The notes under the pieces are model-generated. The model was given only the letters and a program-made list of their open reading frames with translations, did no database searches and was not told the origin of the DNA. A stretch of 64,000 bases of DNA, from the NCBI GenBank assembly GCA_951799405.1, contig OX637353.1, positions 15,066,001 through 15,130,000 of the forward strand. The letters run 5' to 3'. A program made the position numbers and the translations under genes. The DNA is from Agapetus fuscipes. Lineage: Eukaryota; Arthropoda; Insecta; Trichoptera; Glossosomatidae. This document shows positions 43,157-53,574 of this stretch, piece by piece. Position 1 is the stretch's first letter. Every line of letters starts with the position of its first letter.

Positions 43157-45505
43157 TCACTGAATGTTGTAATTTTTAAAATTTTCTTTAAACGTAACAT
43201 GGCCTCTGCGGGATATATCAGGTTTCGTAAGGAACATTACAATGTCATCATCGTAATGTTTAACTTCCGATATATCTTCCACGTCTGGGCAATGGAAAGA
43301 CATAAACCTACTGTTCTTTATTTTTCTCAAAAATTTCACGTTGGGTATATTCTCGTCATTGATAGAAATAATGTTCCCCACAAAATACTTAACAGACTTT
43401 TTTGTTGAAAATCTCACTAGTATCCAATCGTGAATTTCCGGATTCCTTTTGCCGACATACGGTTCAAATTCGTCATTGGCTACAATTTTTGCATCATTTT
43501 GCAATAAACAATCGTCATTTACATTTTCTGTCCTCAGCAATGAATCATCAAGGTCTTCCATTTCTGCGAAAAACTGTTCACGATAACTATCAAAATCTTC
43601 ACAGGTTAGAGAAGATTCAGCAAAACTAATATCTGTTTCATCTTCAGATTCTTCATCGTAATCAACACACTTTTTTTGTTTTTTCACCCTTTTTTTAGAT
43701 TTTTGATCAGTCTTTTTCTTCTTTGGTAGCTTAATATCAGATTTTTCTTCTACCTTTAAGCTCTCTTCTGATGATTTTGTACATTTTGCTTTCTTGCTAG
43801 ATTGGGGATCTTTGTTTTCTTTTTTTGTGGGTTTTTTCTTACGTTCTTCTTTAATTATTTTTTCTTCCTCTTCCTTTTTTCTTCTTTCTAAAAACTCTTC
43901 CCTTGTAATTACTTCACAGCCTTTTGACACCTTTGTTTTTTTCAATTTAATTGTAGTATCACTTCGTTTTATTCTCTGCAATAGTAAAGATTCAAAAGAA
44001 TAATTTTCTGAGGGAGACAAAATTCGATCATCAATAATCTTAATTATGGGTCTGTCATTCGAGTTATCAAATCGCATTCCTTGACTGTTCAAAGGCAATT
44101 TGGAAGACGCTGCTATCAGAGTTAGTTGAGAACTTGAGGTTTTATTGCCTTCTACAAGATCGTTGAGCGTTTTATTGTTTTCTTTCAATATGATATTTTG
44201 TGTATGCTCTTTAGGGTCATGACAACTGTTCATCCTGAGGAGCACCACTTGTAAACTGAGTTCTTTCAAAGAAGGAATCTGCTTTGTTTGTGTTTTAAAT
44301 TGTTTGAATCTTTTCAATGATTCGGGGTCATATTTTTCTTCAGGTATCGTGTTTCTGTTGAATGGGTATATACCTCCTTTTTTAAAACCGTTCCGAATAA
44401 TAAGTGGATTCAGTTCGCGCCACACTTCTCCAAGAATGCGACTAAATTCATCTTTTGGCAACTTCTTACCTACATGCAATCGTTGCCATTGCACAAGTTT
44501 TTCGTCCCAAGTGTTTTTCATTGATTTAAAAACTGACAAATCTAACGGTTGCAGTAAATGGCTTGCATGTGATGGTAACTTTATAATAGTCACTCCGCGT
44601 TTTTGTGCTTCTTCTAAAACTTTCAATTGAATATGGGTAGAATGGCCATCAAATATTAACAAAGCTGGTGGATCTTCGCTTAAATGCGGTATCACAGTAT
44701 TGAACATGTACTTTTCAAATACTTTTGAATCAATCCAGCCATTTTTAGTGGCAGCATACGATGTGTTTTCGTATCCATTGCCTGACATCCAAAGGTCCCA
44801 CATATTTTTTCCTCTATTTATTATTAATGGAGGCAATTTGTCACCAGCGGCGCTGGCTGTGAACAAGATCGTGACATTATCTTTACCAGATGACGCGATC
44901 GTTCGTGTACTGGCAAATCCACGGGCGCCAACTACTTTAGTTTTGTCAGGGTCATTCCCAAAACTTGACTCATCAAGATTCCAAATCTTTTCTGGTCTTC
45001 CTTTCAAACCCAATTCAATCAAAACCTCGTCAAGGATATCAAAGTAGTCATTAATTATAAAAGGATCGCATGCTACTTTCCTTGACATCTCCACTGCTTG
45101 TGGCTTTTTTAAGGACAAATTGTGTCTTTTTTTGAAGGCAGCAAACCAATCATACCCAGGCCTGTTGTTTTTAAATGGAGTTAAGTAATTATTTTGAATC
45201 ACATGTGTGCTCACTAAATCCAGTGTTTCTTTGGAAGTAAGTCCGAATCCGTATTTTTCCATTACCCGTAGACCATTTGCAAGTTTGAGCTCATTTTCTC
45301 TGTCAATCACGGTAGGTGGTCCACGACACTCCTTTACGACACCTCTTCTGTTATTCACTCTATCACATATAGTCGTACGAGGAATATTGTATTTTTTTGC
45401 TGCTTGGTACGAGTTTAAATTACCACTTCTAACTTCATCTACAGCTTCTTTTAAAGTGTCAAGGTCGTATGTTGCTGTTGTTTTTCTTTTGTAGTGCCGC
45501 ACCAT
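43157..45505 (-). CDS. Pogo/Tigger-like transposase (DDD)
   Basis: Cuts and rejoins the element ends at TA sites. It has 782 codons without a break. The N-terminal psq-type helix-turn-helix spans ~residues 8-52 (YDLDTLKEAVDEVRSG, SYQAAKKYNIPRTTI). The DDE_1 catalytic core holds the acid triad in WNLDESSF, LLIFDGHSTH and LLQPLDLSVF. A long C-terminal extension is rich in Lys (KKKPTKKENK, PKKKKTDQKSKKRVKKQKK), probably a nuclear signal, then acidic. A final ~90-residue part ends after DISRRGHVTF. The start ATG follows a short leader just inside the right subterminal repeats. With all three acids and no stop, it looks recently active. Confidence 0.93.
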   Translation of the reverse strand: MVRHYKRKTTATYDLDTLKEAVDEVRSGNLNSYQAAKKYNIPRTTICDRVNNRRGVVKECRGPPTVIDRENELKLANGLRVMEKYGFGLTSKETLDLVSTHVIQNNYLTPFKNNRPGYDWFAAFKKRHNLSLKKPQAVEMSRKVACDPFIINDYFDILDEVLIELGLKGRPEKIWNLDESSFGNDPDKTKVVGARGFASTRTIASSGKDNVTILFTASAAGDKLPPLIINRGKNMWDLWMSGNGYENTSYAATKNGWIDSKVFEKYMFNTVIPHLSEDPPALLIFDGHSTHIQLKVLEEAQKRGVTIIKLPSHASHLLQPLDLSVFKSMKNTWDEKLVQWQRLHVGKKLPKDEFSRILGEVWRELNPLIIRNGFKKGGIYPFNRNTIPEEKYDPESLKRFKQFKTQTKQIPSLKELSLQVVLLRMNSCHDPKEHTQNIILKENNKTLNDLVEGNKTSSSQLTLIAASSKLPLNSQGMRFDNSNDRPIIKIIDDRILSPSENYSFESLLLQRIKRSDTTIKLKKTKVSKGCEVITREEFLERRKKEEEEKIIKEERKKKPTKKENKDPQSSKKAKCTKSSEESLKVEEKSDIKLPKKKKTDQKSKKRVKKQKKCVDYDEESEDETDISFAESSLTCEDFDSYREQFFAEMEDLDDSLLRTENVNDDCLLQNDAKIVANDEFEPYVGKRNPEIHDWILVRFSTKKSVKYFVGNIISINDENIPNVKFLRKIKNSRFMSFHCPDVEDISEVKHYDDDIVMFLTKPDISRRGHVTFKENFKNYNIQ

Positions 45506-45963
45506 ATTGAAAATCTTAAAATAAAAAATCAGAATTAATGCAAATTACTGTAATATAAAATTAAAAGAATTTATCCCCGCCAAAAGAAAAAGCACCTACC
45601 CCACTTTACGTGAGAAGTTATCCCACATTAAAAAGGATAATGAGTTAAGATCATACTAAGTTTTGTCGACATCCGTTCATAGGTTTATATTGATACAAAC
45701 AAACCGACAAACAGACACAAATTTTGAAACTATAGCTTTTGGTTCAGTAAAATAGCAATCAAACATTAAAAAAGTAAGTATGTAGGTATTATATCTAGTT
45801 GTCTAGTACCCATAGTACAAGATTTGCATATTTTGGGGCTAGTTGGCACTGTGTGGAATGTCCGAACATTATTATTATTACATTACAATGTAATTACAGA
45901 TTTTTCATTATTCCATTATAATATGTACTTACCTAAAATCAAAAGGTTTAGGAGCCCTGATAA

Positions 45964-46400
45964 TGGGGCTATTGCGTACCAATAGACGCAATCACCCCAA
46001 CGGGACAGACGCAATAGCCTCAAAGCAAAAACATAGCCCACAAATTTTAAAATTACAAATTGTCAAAAGTCTTTAGCTAATTACGTAAAATAATGAAAAC
46101 AGTATGTTAGCAATAAAACAATAAAAAAACTTACTTTATAAAATCTTCGATTCACTCAAAATGAACTGAGATTACAAAAGATTAAAATTCACGTGTTGGC
46201 ACATAAAAAGTTCGAGACGAAATGAGAGATTTAAAATGGCGGGTCGATTAAAAAAGAAGAGCTCTGTTGCGACATCTATTGATGATTTTTTGTACTTTTA
46301 GTGCCAAAGACTAAAACAAGATGGCGTAAGTAGCTCTAAATTCCGCATTTCGTAAGATAATTCAAATAGATGCTTTAGCCCCGTAGACGCCATCACCCCG
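45964..46400. repeat. Right subterminal repeats of the pogo-like element
   Basis: GGGGCTATTGCGTA (45964-45977), reversed copies at 45984-45998 and 46007-46020, and one next to the TIR at 46377-46400. Confidence 0.75.
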
Positions 46401-46449
46401 GTTGACCTTATAGGTGTTTAGCCTCATGCCAACCTATAAGTCAAGTAAT

Positions 46450-46800
46450 TGGCATAGACAATATTGTGTCTTCCCCGGCCGGGTTGCTAGGGAAATGCAA
46501 ATATGTTGTTATTGGATTGCTTGACTTATAGGTTGGTATGAGGCTGACCATGTATATTGTAAAAAAAGCACTTTGCCAATGTCACCGCTGTTTCAGGGAA
46601 GATCGGCAAAATTTGCAGGGTTTATGTTCATTTGAGGTTTGGATTTTAATTTTTTAGTACACATATTTTGTAGGCGTGAACTTACAGGTGTCTGTTTGCG
46701 GTTATGCATTTAAATATCTTTGCAACTTATAGATTATACAGGTTGTTAAGGACGGCAGTCCCATACAAGACTGACGAGCAAAAAGTTTCAAATTAAAAAA
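46450..46800. repeat. R6 repeat interrupted by an R1
   Basis: 'cggccgggttgctagggaaa' plus 'gttgttattggatt' on the left and 'ttaaggacggcagtcccata' on the right match the continuous R6 at 63.6 kb. A plus-strand R1 (46508-46738) is inserted between. Confidence 0.7.
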
Positions 46801-47054
46801 TGTTCCGACCTCATTCTCCCCCAATGATTTCCTTTCGAGGAATGACTGATATGACTCTGAATGATAGGGTCCGTAGTAACTGGGTTGCAAGTGTACCTAT
46901 TTACAAAATAAAAACCCAAAACTCACATGAACATAAACCCTGCAACTCTTTTGTCTTTTTGTTCGATAATTTTGTAAAAAGCAATTTTATTTTCTTGGGC
47001 AAAAACAGGTTTTAACTTATTTTTTATAAATGCAAAAATAAAAACAACGTTTTT

Positions 47055-47145
47055 CTTCACAGGTTGGTTGTTCTACTGATAAATGGTGAGATAACACCGA
47101 AAGCGCTCGAGAAAATAAACTACCTCGTGAAGAACGACGTTTTTT
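47055..47145 (+). repeat. Dispersed repeat with hammerhead-like core
   Basis: Homologous in reverse to 33400-33470 ('ggttgttctactgataaatg'). Confidence 0.55.
47076..47103 (+). ncRNA. Hammerhead-like core (one core mismatch)
   Basis: CTGATAA (consensus CTGANGA), GGTG/CACC stem around AGATAA, then GAAAG. Confidence 0.3.
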
Positions 47146-47237
47146 TTTTATTTTTACATTATTAATTTAAAATGAATATTCACAATGTCAGGTAGGTACA
47201 CAAAAATTTACAACTTTTATTTTATTATATTATTATC

Positions 47238-47358
47238 ATAATGTGTAAGCGCAAACTTATACGTCCTTACGTTATACGTCGTTATAGTTGTCCTTGTGAG
47301 CATACATTCAATATGAATCCTAAATGTAATATATCTTTGCAACTTAGATTGTAGAGAT
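47238..47358 (+). repeat. R1 3' half
   Basis: 'gtgtaagcgcaaacttatac' to 'ctttgcaacttagattgtag', with a small internal duplication of 'ttatacgtc'. Confidence 0.7.
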
Positions 47359-47399
47359 AGATCTTTCAATGTAATTGTAATGATATTGGCAAGGCTTAC

Positions 47400-47750
47400 C
47401 AAGTTTAACAGTGTAGGTAGTCAGTCTCACTCTTACTTTTAAAGTCAAGGAACTGTACTGTACTGTATCCTGCCGCCGTTCCACTAGGGGTGGCCGGTAC
47501 CTCCGCAGATGCGCCTCCACTTTTTTCTGTCCTTACAAACCACTTTCATTTCCTCAATATTCATCCCCTTTTTCATTCATACCTCTTATTCTCACTCTGC
47601 GGATTCCATTCTTTCGCAATATCACCTATTTGGTCTAACCATTCTTTCCTCGACCTTCCCCTTCCGCGCTTTCCTCTGATATTTCCTTTGTACACTTTCT
47701 TCGTTAGTGTTCATCATCCATTCTTTCAAGATGTAGATGTAACAAATATT
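47400..47750 (-). mobile_element. RTE-like LINE C-terminus, second subfamily
   Basis: The minus strand reads a degraded RKRGRGRSRKEWLDQIGDI-type motif and the 'gaggtaccggccacccctag' 3' end shared with 8168-8245 and 61985-62410. Confidence 0.7.
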
Positions 47751-47814
47751 TGAAAACATTATTTTTTGGTGAAGAATTGACTTTTTATTATTCTTTTATC
47801 ATTAGTTTTATTAT

Positions 47815-48052
47815 TCCTTGACTTATAGGTTGGTATGAGGCTGACCACCCATACTGTAAAAATGACTCACTTTGCCAACGTCACCCCTTTTTCAGGGAAG
47901 GCCGGCAAGAGTTTATGTTCATTTGAGATTGGGTTTTTATATTGTAGGTCCACATGCGGCATGTGTTAGCGCGAAATTATACATGTCTGCTTGTGGGAAT
48001 GCGTTTTATATGAATCTTAAATAATGTATTTTATCTTTGCAGCTTAGATTTA
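47815..48052 (+). repeat. R1 repeat, nearly full length
   Basis: From 'ccttgacttataggttggta' to 'ttgcagcttagatttag'. Confidence 0.87.
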
Positions 48053-48331
48053 GATTATATTTTTGGAATTCCTTACTTTGGTAAATTCTTTGAGAACAAA
48101 ATGACGCAGATATACAATGATATTCTGTTTTATTTACTGGTACAATTCTCCAAAACCGGTTTTACATATTTAAAATTATTTGACTCAAGTATTTACCCAG
48201 ATCCGCACTAAGGGCGGTTCTAGCGGTGCGATCGCACCAGGGCCCCCGCGTCCTAGGGGGCCCCGAGACAATTTAGAATAATACGATTCAAGGATTTTGT
48301 TGCATTCATGACTAAGAAGACCCTCAAAGAT

Positions 48332-48660
48332 CTAATCTAATCTAAGTTGCAAAATATAAGTAACATTAGAGACTCACATCATATGCATTTTTCACAAAAC
48401 AGACATGTTTAAGTTCGCGCTTAAACATGCCGCATGTAGTCCTACAATATAAAAACCCGAATCTCAAATGAACATACACCCTGAAACTCCTGCCGACCTT
48501 CCCTGAAACAGGGGTGACAATGGCAAAGTGAACCATTTTCAACAGCATGGGTGGTCAGCCGCATACCAACCTATTTCTGGTTAGGGGTATTTCTGCTTAT
48601 GGGAATTCATTTAATAAGAATGTGAAATGTAATATATCTTTGTAACTTAGATTTTAGAGG
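48332..48660. repeat. Inverted R1 pair, sharing the 5' edge
   Basis: Minus-strand R1 (48332-48575) followed by the 3' third of a plus-strand R1 (48595-48658). Before it, 48053-48331 shows nothing recognisable. Confidence 0.75.
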
Positions 48661-48940
48661 GGGTGGGGAGAGAGTGCCAGGGGGTTTGGGTCCCCCTGAT
48701 TTTTCCCGCACCATGGCCCCCAGTGGCCTTAATTCTTCTCTGTACTTACCTGTTCGCACAGCTAACTGCATAGTGGATACATTTTATTATCATCATTTGA
48801 GTACTTATGAGGATTCTGTAATTCAAAGGAGTCGTGGCAAACAGTATGAGCTGACGTTGATGTGGTCCGGTTATCGATCAATATAAAAGACATGGACGGC
48901 GTACGTTTGTTTCTTCCCATAGTAACAAACGTGCGCTAAA

Positions 48941-49264
48941 AAAAGCTACACATATAGGGTAACTTCTTGCTGGGTTATCTCCGAAGCGGTCGCATGTGAC
49001 GAGTTGGACCTATTTATTTTTACAGGTAAGTGGGGCAGCCTTACGCTAACAACTTCAGTTGAAGTGCGGGTTTCCAAGCTCTCGAGAGGGCTGGTACTCA
49101 TGTCTTGTGAAGGCTGAGTAAACCTTGCCGGTATTTGATTTTGGGGTTTGAAATAGACACCGAAACGGGAAATCATTTCAGACTCAATCAGACACCCTCG
49201 GTGGGATTCGAGCCCGAGCTCACGGCATGGAATGCAAGCACTCTACCAACTGAGCTATCGACCG
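48941..49264 (-). mobile_element. R2 tRNA-derived SINE
   Basis: Full length; on the minus strand B box GGCTCGAATCC and intact A box TAGCTCAGTTGGTAGAG. Confidence 0.88.
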
Positions 49265-49575
49265 ATGAACGAAAAATACATTATATTCCTTGACTCATGA
49301 AAATATTTTTTTGCAACGTCGCGTCGGTGAGTTGTGTTCCTTTTTGGAATGGGAATGCAATGCACTAACCTATTCAAATTCGTTTCAAGAAATATTAAAT
49401 TCCATTTTTTTTTACTTGAACACAGACCTCGTATGCGAGAAATTTAAATATGTAAATCTAACATTGTCTTATCATGCGAATAAGTACTTAGTTTTTTTAT
49501 ACAATTCTGTCGATGACGTCATATCTCAGGATATGTGTAATTCTAATGAATTAACATATTGTCTAATTAACATTT

Positions 49576-49830
49576 CGCTGCCTTAGTTCTTGTTTACCGT
49601 ATACGCCATTGAGAAAATTTTACATGAGCAATGTTTGCATGTGTACTGGACCAATGTGTCTTATGAAAACAAGAAATTTATTTTCAAAATTTTTAAAAGA
49701 ACTCTCACATTATCGAGTTGTACGTTTTTTCTTAGCTCAGATTGTGTAGAATTTGATTCATAAGACAACTGCATGAAAAAGTCATATTTGACAAGATTGG
49801 CGTATACGATAAACAAGAACTGGGGGAGCG
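49576..49830. mobile_element. M4 MITE, 255 bp
   Basis: Ends CGCTGCCTTAGTTCTTGTTT and AAACAAGAACTGGGGGAGCG, with ATTT on both sides as a likely 4-bp target duplication. Opposite orientation to the copy at 37475. Confidence 0.87.
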
Positions 49831-49954
49831 ATTTGTTAACAGTCCATCTAACCATAACAATCAAGGACTAGCTGTGATACTCGTACTTATCATTGTTTCT
49901 GTAACATATGTATAAACGCTATTATTTTATCTCATGTTTTACTTCAAGTTTCTT

Positions 49955-50168
49955 GACGAATGGGTTGGTATGACGCTGATCCTCATGATGCGAAAACTTT
50001 GATCACTTATTCCAATGTCGCCCAGAGAAAGGCGACAGGAGTTGCAAGGTTCATGTGAGGTTGGGCTTATTTTGTAAATACACATGTAGCATGTGAAGGC
50101 GCAAACTTACACTCGCCTACTTGTGGGAATGCATGGAATATGAGCCTTAAATAATAATTTGCAACGAC
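49955..50168 (+). repeat. Diverged R1 copy
   Basis: 'gggttggtatgacgctgatc', 'ccaatgtcgccc' and 'cttgtgggaatgcatgg' match R1 with ~20-25% change, so it is older than the others. Confidence 0.7.
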
Positions 50169-50169
50169 A

Positions 50170-51595
50170 GATCTGATTTCATGATGTAGCATTTGTGTAA
50201 GGGGTGATTTTTACGAATATCTATAACGAAGTCGGTGTTAATTCTACATCCGACTCTGAGCTAAACTGTTTGTTTGTAATCATTATTTTGATTTCTTTAC
50301 CGGTCTCTCATACGAGTATGGAAGCTGCGTCGTACAGACAGTGAAAGTGGCGTGCAAGACAACAGTACATAAACTTAGTTAAATATAGTATACTAAACGT
50401 GTTCCGTAAGGTAGAAAGCTATTCAGACGAGGACAGTGAGCAAAATACAGAAGATAGTTGAAGAGCGCTCTAAGTTCTAAACCTGGTGTTTAATAAAAAA
50501 TATGTTTCTCTAGAGCACTTTATATCCTAAATCTGCCGTTTTTGTTTCTTACACCTTATGGTCTTAGCAAAAGAGTAACAGTAATGAAACAATCAAGTAT
50601 GTTTATTATTTTTTTATCTTAATTATAAAGAGTACACAAAACATATAAATTAAAAATTGTCACCACAACAAAATATTTAAAAAAAACACATTTTTTTTCA
50701 CATTTTTTTCGTAAGTGCCATATTTTGGAAATATTTTTTTTCCATTAATTACAGAACTATACATTGTTTAGCGCCGTAACTAAACATTTTTTTATAATGT
50801 CAATAGTTTTTGAGTAACTATGGAAAACCTGTGTTCTTTGATTTAATTAAAATTTAATTCATTATTAAGTAGTTTCAGTTTTCGTCTTTTTGTGTGCTAT
50901 ATTTTTTCCTTTTTAATTAGAGAATTATGCATTATTTAATCTCACAAGAAGCCAATTTTTGATAATGTGAATAAGTTTTGCGGAACTATGAAAAAAACGG
51001 AAAATATTTGCATTGTTTTAAAAAATTTATACGTTTTATTTATGTTAAACACATTTTAAACACATTTTAAACAGGGCTTCAAAGACCTTGAAGGTTTTCT
51101 TTATTTAATTTAAAAGAATAATCAATTTTAATTACATTTTTAAGTGACATGCCTCTACTCTATGGCAAGACACTATAGGCTACTTTCCACTTATTACTGT
51201 CCTAAATAACATACTCACTCTCTTCGTCTGAACAAACTGAAAGATAACTCAATATTAATATCACAAAGATTCGTATGTCTTTATCATTTAATTATTGCTT
51301 GTTTTATTAAAATTATAATGGATATTTTAATTGGCTAAATTGTTCAATTAAAACATTACATTGTAATTAATTTGTCTGATTTTTTTCGTCGCATTTTCTG
51401 AGCCTGAAAACGGATATAAAAAAGAAAAAAAAACTTACACACCCAATTTAAATTCCCTCATTATTTTATTTATATATTTATTTAAGCCCTCATTATTTTA
51501 TTCGGTGTAAAAAAACGTTCATTTGCTTTTGGTTAATTTTTATGTTGGTACGCTTTCATACCCTTTTTTTTTTAAAGATTTTTTTATTAAGGTTA
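50170..51595. other. AT-rich gene-free stretch
   Basis: No coding frame. Bases 50505-50600 are a diverged match to the interior of the foldback MITE at 31117-31342. The rest is unassigned. Confidence 0.6.
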
Positions 51596-51597
51596 TG

Positions 51598-52030
51598 CCG
51601 GTCGATAGCTCAGTTGGTAGAGTGCTTGCATTCCATGTCGAGAGCTCGGGTTCGAATCCCACCGAGGCAAATGTTGCCAGAAATGATTTCCCATTTCAGT
51701 GTCTATTTCAAACCCCAAATTAAAATACCGGCAAGGTTTACTCAGCCTTCACAAGAAATAGCCCCCACTTCAACTGAAGTGGTTGACGAATGGCCGGCCA
51801 TCTTACCTGTACAAATAAAGAGACTCACTCACCACATGCGATTCCTTCGCAGGAAGCTACAAGTACATATGTGTAGTTTAGTTTCTTTGGTACTCAGTGC
51901 CTTAAGTGGTTGGCGTAAGCCCAGCCCCCTTACCTGTAAAAATAAATAGGTTGCAGTCGCCACATGTGAAACCCTTCGGGGATGACGCGGCAACAGGTTG
52001 TACTGTATGTGTAGCTTAGTTGCGTTATGT
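51598..52030 (+). mobile_element. Two R2 SINE copies in tandem, second one headless
   Basis: The first (51598-51885) has a perfect-looking tRNA-like head (A box TAGCTCAGTTGGTAGAG, B box GGTTCGAATCCC). The second (51900-52030) is only the 3' half. Confidence 0.85.
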
Positions 52031-52273
52031 GAAATAATAACAATAACATCAGAATGATCTCTCGACTATGTGACTTCACCCATAGTAAATTCCCGATAAT
52101 CTGGGAGTTTTGCTGGCTTACAGCATTCGCTCGACACTTGCGAGTCAAATATGGCACTAACAATTCATTACTTTTCATAAAATATGGATAAATAATATAC
52201 ATTAATAAATAAATCGTTTTCGTTTTCTTTCGGGTTTGACCATGTTCTATTTGCAGCTCCTATATCTGCCGAC

Positions 52274-52306
52274 GTTTCGCATTCACGAGCAAAAAGCATC
52301 TTCAAG
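52274..52306 (-). ncRNA. Hammerhead-like core (left arm)
   Basis: On the minus strand: TTGAAGA, stem GCTTTT/GAATGC with one mismatch, loop TGCTCGT, then GAAAC. Confidence 0.3.
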
Positions 52307-52395
52307 GCGAGTTATCAAAACGCCGTGGCGGTTTTCGTTGTCTTCGCGGACGCGCGTTGGTGTAAACTGAACGCCACGGTGCTTTGAAAACTCGC

Positions 52396-52428
52396 CTTGA
52401 AGATGCTTTCTGCTCGTGAAAGCGAAAC
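52396..52428 (+). ncRNA. Hammerhead-like core (right arm)
   Basis: CTTGAAGA, perfect 6-bp stem GCTTTC/GAAAGC, loop TGCTCGT, then GAAAC. The first core C is T in the aligned position. Confidence 0.35.
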
Positions 52429-52499
52429 GTCGGCAGATGTAGGAGCTGCAAATAGAACATGGCCAAACCCGAAAGAACACAAAAACGATTTAGTTATTA

Positions 52500-53300
52500 T
52501 TAGCACCAGCCATGAAAGTGAAATTTTTAAACTTTATTTAATACACATTCATATTGATATTAATTGTAGAAAATATTCTATTGTTGTGAAATTACTTTCA
52601 AAGCTGAATTTCTTTTATATTAAATTGTATTCGGATCTTGACTCCGATATACGTCAAATTGTTATCGTTTATAAATATACTTTGGTTTTTATTTAACCCT
52701 TAGCAAAATCGTATATTTTTTAAATTATTGCGCAAATTCAACCGATTTAGTAGAATTATTATTTTGATTCTAACCTCCAAAATATTTGACAGATAAAAAG
52801 CTTTGCATGGATGAGAGACTAGCGCCTCTGGCGGTGAGATTTGCAAGTAATCCGGCCAAATGACCAGGTTTATTATCATTTATCGCACCCTTTTCAATCT
52901 TTCGACTACATAACAAGCCCCATGTGTAATATTATATAAGGAAGTATTGTGCTAAGGTTTATTAAAAATAGAAGGTTTTATTTTTAGGATTAAGCAATAC
53001 ATTTTTGTTAATATATTCCACATAGAATGTGACGTCATTCGACTGAAATCAGTGATTCACAACAATTTTAAATACGTCTAGTGGGGAGGAAATCGGTTAA
53101 ACGCATAAATAGATGAATTATTCATTGAAAATGTAAATACTTGTTTCTGACCATGCAAAATAAGATGCATCTTTCTTCCCGAATTTGTTTACAAAAATCA
53201 CCATCCAAAGTATCTATTGAACAAAGGGGTACACAAATTTTGAACATTGACATTTGTGATAATACAAATAAGGAAAACCTAAACGGTATTAGGTACACTA
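52500..53300. other. No recognised feature
   Basis: AT-rich, no family match and no convincing exon. Confidence 0.5.
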
Positions 53301-53309
53301 TAATAATCT

Positions 53310-53570
53310 ATATCTATAATCTAAGATGCAAATAAATATTACATTTGAGATTCATAATTAATTACTGTGTTCCCATAAGCAGACAAGTAGGTACAAGTTC
53401 GCGCTTTGAAATGCCGCATGTGGACTAACAACTTAAATACCCAATCTCAAATTAACATTGCAACCCTGCAAATCTTGCCGACCTTTCATGAAACAGTGGC
53501 GACATCGGCCAAGTGTATAATTTTTTACAGTATGGGTGGTCAGCCTCATACCAACCTATAAATCAAAGAA
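53310..53570 (-). repeat. R1 repeat
   Basis: Diverged but complete, tail 'atctataatctaagatgc' to 'cataccaacctataaatcaa'. Confidence 0.82.
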
Positions 53571-53574
53571 ATGC

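Larger units (their letters stand above)
41982..46408 (-). mobile_element. Pogo/Tigger-like DNA transposon, 4427 bp, full length
   Basis: The inverted ends both start AGGTCAACCGGGG (about 20 of 23 positions match). TA is duplicated at 41980-41981 and 46409-46410, as expected for pogo-type elements. It encodes one intact transposase on the minus strand. Subterminal copies of GGGGCTATTGCGTC-like sequence lie at both ends. The window has no other copy of these ends. Confidence 0.93.
41775..46446 (-). repeat. R1 repeat interrupted by the pogo-like transposon
   Basis: R1 left part 41775-41981, right part 46409-46446 ('taggtgtttagcctcatgcc'). Joining them across one TA restores the R1 order. Confidence 0.88.
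52213..52492. mobile_element. Foldback element with two opposed hammerhead-like cores
   Basis: The outer arms 'cgggtttgaccatgttctat' and 'atagaacatggccaaacccg' extend to ~100 bp of inverted repeat. Each arm contains TTGAAGA ... GAAAC. Related to 42739-42879. Confidence 0.85.

Noticed and set aside
47076..47103. Calling this and 33416-33443 functional ribozymes
   Set aside because: A conserved core G is replaced in both; kept only as related motifs of low confidence.
49290..49586. 98-codon frame
   Set aside because: Begins in SINE-like sequence and runs into AT-rich DNA; no family pattern.
8708..51885. tRNA-like sequences with good A and B boxes (e.g. 35970, 51598, 32451, 54420)
   Set aside because: They are heads of R2/R3/R4 SINE copies: each is followed by the same non-tRNA body, and acceptor stems do not close properly, so I do not call tRNA genes.
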